Source: an uncultured Bacteroidales bacterium
GTDB taxonomy: Bacteria > Bacteroidota > Bacteroidia > Bacteroidales > P3
DNA: 64,000 bases
Direction of reading: 5' to 3'
NCBI GenBank assembly: GCA_946183915.1
Contig: CAMHDJ010000001.1
Location: forward strand, 61,415 to 125,414
In this document: positions 15,148-23,130 of the stretch, piece after piece
How positions within the stretch are numbered: position 1 is the stretch's first letter
Layout: the number at the start of each line of letters is the position of its first letter
Program-made: the position numbers and the translations under genes
The notes under the pieces: generated by a model
Database searches by the model: none
Told to the model about the DNA's origin: nothing
What the model saw: only the letters and a program-made list of their open reading frames with translations

Positions 15148-16442
15148 TGAAGAAAGCGACAATAGGCCTTATCGGGCTTTTAGGGCTTATGGGTTTTATC
15201 GGCCCAACAGCAAGTGGACAAAACGGCACTTGGACGGTCTACAACACAAAGAACTCCGAGATCGGAAGCAACAACGTCTCGGCTCTGGCGGCCGACAATA
15301 AAGGCGTGTGGGTAGGAACCTATCAGGGCCTTTGCCGGCTGAACGGCGGCTCGTGGCTCGACTACTCTATGTTCAACGAGAAGCTCAAGAACCAGTCGGT
15401 CAACTGTTTGATGGTCGACAGGCGGGGTGTTGTATGGATCGGTACGGACGACTACGGTGTCATCGAGTTTGACGGTACCCACTGGACGGAATATGTCACT
15501 GAGACCCGCCGCCTGAAGATGAAGTTCATCAAAGAGATCACCCAGGACAAGGACGGTGTCTTCTGGATCGGGGTGACGCTGGGCGGCCTGGTGAGCTACG
15601 ATGGCTATACGTGGGAAAAGTACACGCCTGAGGACTGCGGTCTGCTGAGCGACTTCGTGCTCGACCTGGCCGTGGATCGTGCCAATCGCAAGTGGATCAC
15701 CACCAATGCCGGCGTCAGTGTCTTCAACGATCGCCGTTGGCAGAACTACACCATTGAGAACTCGGGTCTGCCCGACAATATCGTGCCGGCGGTGGCCATC
15801 GACGCCAACAATATCAAGTGGTTCGGAACGCTGAACGGCCTGGCCAGCTTCGACGGCGAGGAGTGGCGCATCTGGAACACCGCCAACAGTCCCCTGCCAA
15901 GCAACCAGGTGAACGACCTGGTCTTCGACGGCGACGGCATGCTGTGGATTGCCACCAGTGCCGGTGTTGCTGTGTTCGACGGCGAGTCGCGCTGGGTAGC
16001 CTTCACGTCGAAAAACAGCGACCTGCCGTCGGGCAACATCTACAAAGTGGCCGTCAGCCGGTCGGGCGATGTGTGGTTTGGCAGCGACAGTCGTGGCGTA
16101 GCCAAGCTGAGCGGCTTTGCCATGCCGGCTCCGGCGAGTGCGGCTCCGGTGGCTGAAGCCGACGCGGAAGCCGGTCAAGACGGCGACGTTCAGGCCCAGC
16201 AGCCGGCGCAGGAGGAGCGTGTGCGCATCAACCCTCACCTGAGCGAGGGCTATATCACCATCTCCATTGAGAGCCCCTCGGCCACGGTTACCTTCACCAA
16301 CCGTTCCGACAAGGTGGTCAAGACGGTCACCAACTACCGCAACAACCAGAAGATATCGATCAACAAGCTGCCCAAGGGGATGTATGTGGTGGGTGTGACG
16401 ACGCAGCGCGGCGAGAAGAAAATCAAGTTCAACCTGAAATAA
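15144..16442 (+). CDS. Secreted two-component-regulator-type beta-propeller protein
   Basis: A 432-residue protein: signal peptide (about 1-25), then about six to seven propeller repeats of the kind LAADNKGVWVGTYQGLCRLN and DGDGMLWIATSAGVAVFDGE (residues 35-330) as in the sensor domains of Bacteroides hybrid two-component systems, but with no histidine kinase attached. An Ala/Pro-rich linker (about 330-365) leads to a C-terminal beta domain ending KGMYVVGVTTQRGEKKIKFN, which resembles a T9SS sorting domain. It may bind a carbohydrate or act as a surface scaffold. Coupled to the preceding gene. Confidence 0.8.
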   Translation: MMKKATIGLIGLLGLMGFIGPTASGQNGTWTVYNTKNSEIGSNNVSALAADNKGVWVGTYQGLCRLNGGSWLDYSMFNEKLKNQSVNCLMVDRRGVVWIGTDDYGVIEFDGTHWTEYVTETRRLKMKFIKEITQDKDGVFWIGVTLGGLVSYDGYTWEKYTPEDCGLLSDFVLDLAVDRANRKWITTNAGVSVFNDRRWQNYTIENSGLPDNIVPAVAIDANNIKWFGTLNGLASFDGEEWRIWNTANSPLPSNQVNDLVFDGDGMLWIATSAGVAVFDGESRWVAFTSKNSDLPSGNIYKVAVSRSGDVWFGSDSRGVAKLSGFAMPAPASAAPVAEADAEAGQDGDVQAQQPAQEERVRINPHLSEGYITISIESPSATVTFTNRSDKVVKTVTNYRNNQKISINKLPKGMYVVGVTTQRGEKKIKFNLK

Positions 16443-16452
16443 GTGTAACGGT

Positions 16453-18495
16453 ATGAAACGTATCATGCTTGCCCTGTTGGGCATTGTGTTAAGTACAAGC
16501 TTGTGGGCTCAACAGCTGGATCCTGCCAAGTGGAGCTACAGCGTCAAGGAAATCTCGGACAGCGAGGCCGAATTGGTCTTCACCGCCAAGATCGACGACG
16601 GTTGGCACCTCTACTCACAGTACACCGATCCTGCCGGCCCTCTGCCCATCGTCTTCGAGTTCACCAGGAGCGCTGACTACGAGTTGCTCGGCAAAGTGCA
16701 GGAACCAAAGCCGCACGAGGAACTGGATCCGCTGTTTGACTGCGTGGTCAAGTCGTTCAGCGGCACGGTCGTCTTCCGGCAGAAAGTGAAACGTGTAAGC
16801 GACAAAGACTTTACCGTCAACGGTATTCTCAGCTACCAGATGTGCAACAATGGCAGCTGCATCGCCCCGGAGGATCGCGACTTCTCGTTCAAGGTGCCGG
16901 GTGCCAAGGTGGCGGCGGCCGAGGAGGCACCTGCCGTGGCCGAGGCTGAAGAGGTGGACACCGTGGCGGAACCCGTGGCCGTGGTGGACGAGCCGGAAGC
17001 CGTCGTGGCCGAACAACCGGCCGAGAAGGAGAAGAAAAGCCAGAGCCTCATTGTCATCTTCTTGCTGGCCATCGGTGGCGGCATCCTGACGATGTTCACT
17101 CCTTGTGTCTTCCCCATGATCCCGATGACGGTCAACTTCTTCATGCACAACGGAGACAACAAGCGCAAGAGCCGCCGTCAGGCCTGGTTCTTTGGCTTCT
17201 CGATCGTCTTCATCTTCGCTGTTCTGGGTGCCATCCTGGCCCTTATCTTCGGTCCGGAGGCGCTCTACTTCATCGGTACCCACTGGATTCCCAACCTCCT
17301 GTTCTTCGTTATCTTCTTCGTCTTCGCGCTGAGTTTCTTCGGCCTCTTCGAGATCAAGATGCCCGAGAAGTGGATCAACAGCAGTGACGAGCAGGCCGAC
17401 AAGGGCGGCTGGCTGGCCCCCTTCTTCATCGCCCTGACCACCGTGCTGGTCTCCTTCAGTTGCACCGGCCCCATCCTGGGCGCTGCTTTGGTGGGCCTCA
17501 CCACCAGCAGCACCGACCGTTGGGTCTCGCTGGTCACCATGCTCGGCTTCGGCATTGGCTTCGCCTTGCCGTTCACCCTGCTGGCTATGTTCCCGCAGGC
17601 GCTGAAGAACATGAAGAGTGGCTCTTGGCTCAACACCGTCAAGGTGTCGTTCGCTTTCCTTGAACTGGCCTTCGGTCTCAAGTTCCTCCAGATGGCTGAC
17701 CTCTATTGCAACTGGGGTCTGCTGCCGCGCGACATCTACCTGGCCCTGTGGATCGTTATCTTCGGCATGCTGGGCTTCTACCTGTTGGGCAAGCTGCGCT
17801 TCAAGGGCGACGACGAGGTGAAGGAGATCGGTACCCTGCGTCTCTTCCTGGCCATCGCCGACCTGGCCTTCGTGGTGTGGATGATCCCGGGCCTCTGGGG
17901 GGCTCCGTTGAAGAGTCTCAGCGGCTTCCTGCCTCCGCAGTCGAGCCAGGAGTTCGACATCGAACGCATGATTTCGGAACGCACCACCACCGTTGCCGCC
18001 GGTACGGTGCAGGTGGGCAAGCTGCCTGCCGATCGCAAATATGCCGACAAACTGCATGTACCGCTGGGCTTCGAAGCCTTCTTCGACCTCGACGAGGCCA
18101 AGGCTTACGCCCGTCAGCAGGGCAAGCCGGTCTTCATTGACTTCACCGGCAAGACCTGCGCCAACTGCCGCGAGATGGAACACTACGTGTGGACCGACCC
18201 CGAGGTGAAGCGACTGCTCAACGACGAGTTCGTTATGTGCTCGCTTTTCGCCGACGAGAACACCATTGAACTGCCCGAGAGTGAGTGGGTGGTGGACGAG
18301 AAAGGCCGCACCCTCAAGACCCTCGGACGCAAAAACCTCAACTATCAGAAGACGGCCTTCAACATGAACGCACAACCCTACTACGTCATCGTCAATGCCG
18401 ATGGCAAGGTGCTGACGGCCGAGAACTACAAGTATGACCGCGACGTACAGAAGTTCGTCGACTGGCTCAACGAAGGTATAAAGAATAACAAGTAA
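16453..18495 (+). CDS. dsbD: Thiol:disulfide interchange protein DsbD
   Basis: A 680-residue electron carrier that moves reducing power from cytoplasmic thioredoxin to the periplasm. Signal peptide, then DsbD alpha-like domain (about 25-150), an Ala/Glu/Val-rich linker (155-195), eight helices (about 197-480) with the redox cysteines in FTPCVFP (Cys217) and SFSCTGP (about Cys335), and a C-terminal thioredoxin domain with CANC (about 569-572). In this operon it probably keeps exported cysteine peptidases or other thiol proteins active; the next gene is a secreted cysteine peptidase, which fits. Confidence 0.93.
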   Translation: MKRIMLALLGIVLSTSLWAQQLDPAKWSYSVKEISDSEAELVFTAKIDDGWHLYSQYTDPAGPLPIVFEFTRSADYELLGKVQEPKPHEELDPLFDCVVKSFSGTVVFRQKVKRVSDKDFTVNGILSYQMCNNGSCIAPEDRDFSFKVPGAKVAAAEEAPAVAEAEEVDTVAEPVAVVDEPEAVVAEQPAEKEKKSQSLIVIFLLAIGGGILTMFTPCVFPMIPMTVNFFMHNGDNKRKSRRQAWFFGFSIVFIFAVLGAILALIFGPEALYFIGTHWIPNLLFFVIFFVFALSFFGLFEIKMPEKWINSSDEQADKGGWLAPFFIALTTVLVSFSCTGPILGAALVGLTTSSTDRWVSLVTMLGFGIGFALPFTLLAMFPQALKNMKSGSWLNTVKVSFAFLELAFGLKFLQMADLYCNWGLLPRDIYLALWIVIFGMLGFYLLGKLRFKGDDEVKEIGTLRLFLAIADLAFVVWMIPGLWGAPLKSLSGFLPPQSSQEFDIERMISERTTTVAAGTVQVGKLPADRKYADKLHVPLGFEAFFDLDEAKAYARQQGKPVFIDFTGKTCANCREMEHYVWTDPEVKRLLNDEFVMCSLFADENTIELPESEWVVDEKGRTLKTLGRKNLNYQKTAFNMNAQPYYVIVNADGKVLTAENYKYDRDVQKFVDWLNEGIKNNK

Positions 18496-18510
18496 TCCCC
18501 TCTCTGAGAA

Positions 18511-20406
18511 ATGAAAAAGACCTTGCTGCTTCTGATAGCAGGATTGACGCTCGCCGCGACCGTCCAAGCCGCCCCTGTCGATGCCGTCAAAGCCCACCGA
18601 GTGGCGGTGGAATTCTGGAACACCCACCATCCGTCGACTGTCAAACCCGTCGAGTCCATGCAGCAGCTCTCCTTTTCCGAGCTGCAACACCAGTATGTCT
18701 TCGCCTTCGACACTGTCGGCTTCGTCATCGTGGCCGCCGACGACCAGGTGCGTCCCGTGCTAGGCTATTCGTTCGATTCGCCTTTCCCCACCCGTCTGCA
18801 CCCCGAGTTGCGCTTCTGGCTGAGTATCTATGAGTCGCAGATCGCCTCGCTTCCCTCCGACGGCGCTGCCGACCCCCGATGGAGTACGCTGACCGATGGT
18901 ATCGTTCCGCCGGCGCCCGTGTCGCTACAGAACGTCGCCGCCATTTGCCACACCCGTTGGGACCAAGGCGATCCCTACAACCGCCTCTGTCCCTACGACT
19001 CGGTCTATAGCTCCCGTTCGGTTGTCGGTTGTGTGGCCACGGCCATGGCGCAGATCATGAAGCGCTGGAACCACCCCTCGTGTGGCACCGGCAGTCATAG
19101 CTACATTCACCACAACTCGGACCTCGATTGGTCGTATGGTATGCTCTCAGCCGACTTTGAGAACACCACCTACCTCTGGGAAATCATGCCCAACGTTGTG
19201 TACACCACCACCGACGAGAGAGCCATGGCCCTCAGCACGCTCAGCTATCACTGCGGCGTGGCTGTCGACATGATGTACGGACCCAGTGCCACCGGTGGTA
19301 GCGGAGCCTACTCCAGCTGTGGCAGCTGGTCCTCGACCTGCGCCGAGAGTGCCTTCCGCGACAACTTCAAGTACAGTGCCGACCTCGAGTTCCGCCAGCG
19401 GAATACCAACCAATGGCGCGACAGCGTCAACGCCGTCACCGGTCAGACCGACTGGTATATTGTCGACTCCAACCTCATCAGCGACAGCGTCTGGATGGCC
19501 ATGATTGACGAAGAACTGGCCAACGGTCGCCCGATGTACTATTCGGGCAGCGACGCCTCCGGCGGACACGCCTTTGTGCTCGACGGTTCCGACCTCGACA
19601 CGTGCTACCACTTCAACTGGGGATGGAGCGGCTACGGCGACGGCTTCTTCGCCATCAACGACCTGGCCCCGGGCACCCGCGGCATGGGAAGCAACAACAC
19701 CAATACCTTCAACCACGAGCAGGGCGCCATCTTCGGCATACAGCCCATCCCGGAACATTTCGACACCATCGACCTCTACGACACCATCTGCACCAACTAC
19801 ACCAGATACAATTGCCGAGACTACAGCTTCCCGGTCGTCACATGCGACACCGTCCTGCGCCATTTGGACACCGTCATCCGGCTTCACCTGCAGGTCCGGA
19901 ATTCCCATATCCTGACCCTCTCGCAGGGATTTGGCGGCATCATTAGCGGCAGCATCACGCAAGAGTTCTGCAGCTACCAGCCCCTGGTGTTGCCCGAGTG
20001 CACCTTTACTCGCAATGGCTACTACTTCGCCGGCTGGAGCCGCAGCCGCAATGGCAGCACCGATCCGGTCTATCAACCCGGCGACACAATACATCTCCAC
20101 GGCAATACCACGCTCTTTGCCCGCTGGCGCGACACCAACGATGTGGCCGTGGACGAGGTGGACGACGAGCGGATCGCCCTTTGGCCGAACCCCACTACCG
20201 GAGAACTCACCATCGACCTAGCCTCCGAGCACGAGGCGCAGATCATGGTCCTTGACGTGCTGGGACGCAGCGTGTTAAGCGTATCGAATCCGCAAACTGC
20301 CGGTCAGGTGGTCAAAATCTCGCTTTCCGGCCTGCCCAATGGTGCCTACACCGTGCAGATTCGCACAGAATCGGGACTCTACAACCGTCGAATAATCAAA
20401 CAATAA
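18511..20406 (+). CDS. C10 (streptopain-like) cysteine peptidase with T9SS sorting domain
   Basis: A 631-residue secreted peptidase: signal peptide (1-21), streptopain propeptide (about 22-135), catalytic C10 domain with nucleophile in VVGCVATAMAQ (Cys174) and His in GGHAFVLDGSD (His353) followed by FNWGWSGYGDGFF, an InlB-type repeat (about 490-540, ending TLFARW) and a C-terminal T9SS domain beginning IALWPNPTTGELTIDL. Relatives include interpain and PrtT. It would cross the outer membrane through T9SS and stay at the surface. 15 nt after dsbD, last gene of the operon. Confidence 0.92.
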   Translation: MKKTLLLLIAGLTLAATVQAAPVDAVKAHRVAVEFWNTHHPSTVKPVESMQQLSFSELQHQYVFAFDTVGFVIVAADDQVRPVLGYSFDSPFPTRLHPELRFWLSIYESQIASLPSDGAADPRWSTLTDGIVPPAPVSLQNVAAICHTRWDQGDPYNRLCPYDSVYSSRSVVGCVATAMAQIMKRWNHPSCGTGSHSYIHHNSDLDWSYGMLSADFENTTYLWEIMPNVVYTTTDERAMALSTLSYHCGVAVDMMYGPSATGGSGAYSSCGSWSSTCAESAFRDNFKYSADLEFRQRNTNQWRDSVNAVTGQTDWYIVDSNLISDSVWMAMIDEELANGRPMYYSGSDASGGHAFVLDGSDLDTCYHFNWGWSGYGDGFFAINDLAPGTRGMGSNNTNTFNHEQGAIFGIQPIPEHFDTIDLYDTICTNYTRYNCRDYSFPVVTCDTVLRHLDTVIRLHLQVRNSHILTLSQGFGGIISGSITQEFCSYQPLVLPECTFTRNGYYFAGWSRSRNGSTDPVYQPGDTIHLHGNTTLFARWRDTNDVAVDEVDDERIALWPNPTTGELTIDLASEHEAQIMVLDVLGRSVLSVSNPQTAGQVVKISLSGLPNGAYTVQIRTESGLYNRRIIKQ

Positions 20407-20426
20407 AGAATAAATAGTAAGAAAAA

Positions 20427-20458
20427 TTTGGTGGGAAGGAAAAATGTTTGTATCTTTG
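20427..20458 (+). promoter_or_regulatory. Promoter of the initiator tRNA
   Basis: TTTG (20427-20430) and TATCTTTG (20451-20458), spacing 20 nt, exact -33/-7 elements, 30 nt before the tRNA. Confidence 0.75.
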
Positions 20459-20487
20459 CACTCGGTTTCCAAAGGGAAATAAGAGAG

Positions 20488-20561
<74 letters not shown>

Positions 20562-20565
20562 GAGC

Positions 20566-20594
20566 AGGACAACTCATTAGGGTTGTCCTTTTTT
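20566..20594 (+). terminator. Terminator after initiator tRNA
   Basis: Stem AGGACAAC/GTTGTCCT with loop TCATTAGG and a following T run. Confidence 0.75.
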
Positions 20595-20916
20595 GTTGCC
20601 CTTAACTGCTAGTTTTCGTTATTAATCAGTTCAAATACAGCATTGATTTTCTTGGTTCGAAATGATTTTCCGCCAAACTCCACTTTTTCAGGGAATTGTA
20701 ATAGCAATCGTCTGATCTTTACAACCAAACGTAAGATTGGAAGAAGTAGCGTTAAGGTGAATCAACTAAATTAAGGATGAGTATTTGTGTTGTATAAGCG
20801 TCGGGTTTGGAAGACAAGACCGCAACTGCCATATTTTCTACAAGTTCTCAATAGATTGGTGCGAGAAAAAAATTTTCGAAGCAACCAAATAGAATCATCG
20901 TAAGACGTGTAACCTT
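20595..20916. other. Intergenic, no feature seen
   Basis: About 320 nt of AT-rich sequence between the initiator tRNA terminator and the ATPase-associated gene. I see no ORF, repeat or promoter box. It begins the AT-rich segment that runs to the LRR gene. Confidence 0.5.
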
Positions 20917-21480
20917 TTATACATTTAGTGCTAGACCTTCAGCTATAAGTTTTTTTATTATATTGTCTGAAGACTGGTATCTGCAATCGTTTAGGTATTG
21001 CAGCACTTTCTGCAGTGTTTCGATACTCGGATGTGTTCGAATGTCATTGAAGAGCCTCTTGAAACGAATATCTTTTGGGGTCAACTTCCCACTTTTTGTT
21101 AGGTGACAAAATTCGTCAAGATTGGCAGGCAAACCGTAATAGCTCAGATTTAAATTCAGTTCTTCTGCACATTTGAGAACGAAGGCTTCCATGGCAGGCT
21201 CTATTGCAATCAGATAATGAGGCTCAGTATGGTGTTTAAAGAATAGAATGCGTAGTTTCTTTTCAGTTCCTTTGGCGAGGAGTGTCCAGTGATGGTTATA
21301 AGCATCCCTTTTGGCTTTGTCGTAGTCTACAATGCCCACAGAGAACTTGTTTGCCTTCATTGCGTTTATTACATTGTTACAACTATGCTGATGGTTAACA
21401 CGATCGGCTCGTAAAAGATATGCAACAAGATATGTATCAATGTAGCATTCTGGAATTATATCAAGGAAAATACGGCTCAT
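20917..21480 (-). CDS. TOPRIM-like partner of the AAA ATPase (candidate effector nuclease)
   Basis: A 187-residue protein with no family I can name. Near the N-terminus, RIFLDIIPECYIDTYLVAYL has an acidic pair E11-x3-D15 after a hydrophobic strand, and VGIVDYDKAK has D52-x-D54 after another strand. Spacing and context resemble the E...DxD metal site of TOPRIM/DUF4435-type nucleases, but in a much smaller protein. The rest is helical. Its ATG overlaps the ATPase stop (ATGA), so the pair is coupled, ATPase first, the same order as AriA-AriB of PARIS. Low GC suggests horizontal transfer. TOPRIM assignment is my inference from motifs. Confidence 0.6.
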   Translation of the reverse strand: MSRIFLDIIPECYIDTYLVAYLLRADRVNHQHSCNNVINAMKANKFSVGIVDYDKAKRDAYNHHWTLLAKGTEKKLRILFFKHHTEPHYLIAIEPAMEAFVLKCAEELNLNLSYYGLPANLDEFCHLTKSGKLTPKDIRFKRLFNDIRTHPSIETLQKVLQYLNDCRYQSSDNIIKKLIAEGLALNV

Positions 21481-22664
21481 ACGTATGCGGCAGAATTGAA
21501 GAATAAGTCAACCCCATTGATATATATTTCATCTACATCATTCTTGGTTAGTTTTTTTAAGGTATACCGTGTTGAATTAACATCTTCGCTATATGTAAAA
21601 TACATATTCATTCCCTTGCGATACTGTTTGCACATCTCGTTGAGAATATATGGGCTATGTGTTGATACAAGAAGGGTGTGTTCGTGTTTAGAATCAAACA
21701 CGTTTTCGTAAAGCCAGTCAACCAGTTGGCTTTGGGTAGGAGGGTATAGGTTTTGTTCTGGCTCTTCAAGAAATAATTCACAGTGGTCAGTATAAAGGAA
21801 TCTAGTATATCTTTTTTTAAATAAATCTGCTTCCTTGTTGTCATGAAACTTATAGGTCTTTCCATCAAGAACAAGTTCAATATTAGACTCCACCAATTGC
21901 AATTCACCTTTGTAAACTCGAAATGTTAGAGGTGATGTCTTATGGTATATTGTGGAGATTAAGAAATCTCGTTCAGCGCGTTGTTCTAAAGTGAGTTCCT
22001 TTTTTAAAGCAGAAGGATTGTCTTGCTTAGAAAGCAAATAATCGATAAGTATATACAAAGGGACCAACGACTGGAGTCCACTGGAGCTATCTGATAATGG
22101 CAAAGGGTGGCCATCAGTCGTTATAATGTTATCTGTATCACTGCTGTTATCATATGAATATGAAATTCCCAATTGTAATATATTTTCCTCTATGGGTAAG
22201 TTTTGTCTAGCTGCATCCCATTCGGAAAGGAAATCAAGGAACCCTCCACGCACAGGGATTTTATTCCATTTTGGAATAAAGGATGCAATATTACGTTCTG
22301 ATGGAATATATTGTATTTTAGGCCTCTTATAGTTCCATACGTTAGTTTTTTTAGAAAAAGAAAATTTGTTATTTTTATATGAAAATGATAGATATGGAGA
22401 AGTATATTCTATAACAGTGTCGGAATAAAAATATCCCCCCAATCCATAATAAGATACAAAGAAATCCTTAAAAGCACTTGATTCTTGAAACATCTTGTCA
22501 GATTGTGCTAATTGTATATTCTTCTCCACCCATGAGCAATAACATGCCATCTTTAGAATGGAACTCTTGCCAGAACTTTGCATTCCAATGATTATTGCAA
22601 TGCGGTCAAGTTCCAAAATGGCTTCCTTTATAGGGCCAAAGTTTCTGATTATCAACTGTTTCAT
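21477..22664 (-). CDS. AAA ATPase (OLD/AriA-like ABC ATPase family)
   Basis: A 395-residue SMC/ABC-like ATPase: Walker A GMQSSGKSS at 27-35 following MKQLIIRNFGPIKEAILELD, a Q-loop region, DSSSGLQSLVPL (about 190, resembling an ABC signature), Walker B LFLEEPEQNLYP (about 300) and the H-loop LLVSTHSPYIL (about 335). This architecture is shared by AriA (PARIS), GajA and retron-associated ATPases that sense phage proteins and release a nuclease partner. There is no fused TOPRIM domain; the small downstream protein may supply it. The gene is strongly AT-rich against its neighbours. Confidence 0.85.
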   Translation of the reverse strand: MKQLIIRNFGPIKEAILELDRIAIIIGMQSSGKSSILKMACYCSWVEKNIQLAQSDKMFQESSAFKDFFVSYYGLGGYFYSDTVIEYTSPYLSFSYKNNKFSFSKKTNVWNYKRPKIQYIPSERNIASFIPKWNKIPVRGGFLDFLSEWDAARQNLPIEENILQLGISYSYDNSSDTDNIITTDGHPLPLSDSSSGLQSLVPLYILIDYLLSKQDNPSALKKELTLEQRAERDFLISTIYHKTSPLTFRVYKGELQLVESNIELVLDGKTYKFHDNKEADLFKKRYTRFLYTDHCELFLEEPEQNLYPPTQSQLVDWLYENVFDSKHEHTLLVSTHSPYILNEMCKQYRKGMNMYFTYSEDVNSTRYTLKKLTKNDVDEIYINGVDLFFNSAAYV

Positions 22665-22704
22665 GTTTTATCTATTTTCGACATAACCACAAATTATTCC
22701 AATG

Positions 22705-22712
22705 CAAAGATA
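22705..22712 (-). promoter_or_regulatory. -7 box of the ATPase/TOPRIM-like operon
   Basis: Minus-strand TATCTTTG, 41 nt upstream of the ATPase ATG at 22664. Confidence 0.6.
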
Positions 22713-22831
22713 CGAAAAATATTTTATACGATTAAAGAAAAAAAACTCTGGATTACCTCAACGGATCGCGAGCTTTATGCTCGCAATTCTTCCATAGAAA
22801 AAATATTCATCACCAATTCAAAAATATTTCG

Positions 22832-22839
22832 TATTTTTG
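22832..22839 (+). promoter_or_regulatory. -7 box of the structured leader RNA
   Basis: TATTTTTG matches TAnnTTTG; predicted start near 22845, exactly where the structured segment begins. No clear -33. Confidence 0.55.
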
Positions 22840-22844
22840 CAGCG

Positions 22845-23086
22845 TCGTTTCAAGTGAAACGGCAGACATATAAAAGAGACGTGTAACAGCGTTTATCTGC
22901 GGCGAATAGGAATCTCGCAAATTCGTTTGGAACCGCAATAACGCAATGTTCCTCGTCCATTGCTTGGTATATTATTATTTATACCATAGGCGTGGGCTTC
23001 GGCATTGCTTATTCTGTTCCAAAAGGCAATGCGAGAGCCTCTATTCGCGGGATAAGCAAAGTAGCAGATTCCCGCGCTTCTTTTTT
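22845..23086 (+). ncRNA. Structured RNA or terminating leader upstream of the LRR gene
   Basis: About 240 nt between a promoter box and a T run (23079-23086) can fold extensively: hairpin CGTTTC/GAAACG (22846-22861); long-range pairings GCGAATAG (22902-22909) with CTATTCGC (23041-23048) and TCTCGCA (22913-22919) with TGCGAGA (23030-23036); inside them hairpins GGAAC/GTTCC (22929-22952), TGGTATA/TATACCA (22965-22986) and GCATTGC/GCAATGC (23002-23032). The terminator stem CGCGGGA/TCCCGCG (23046-23076) overlaps the long-range stem by 3 nt, so the two may compete. It ends 45 nt before the LRR start. It could be a small RNA or an attenuator; I know no named family that it matches. Confidence 0.55.
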
Positions 23087-23130
23087 ATGTGCCTATTGGA
23101 TGGAAATAATAACTATAAACAATAGACATA

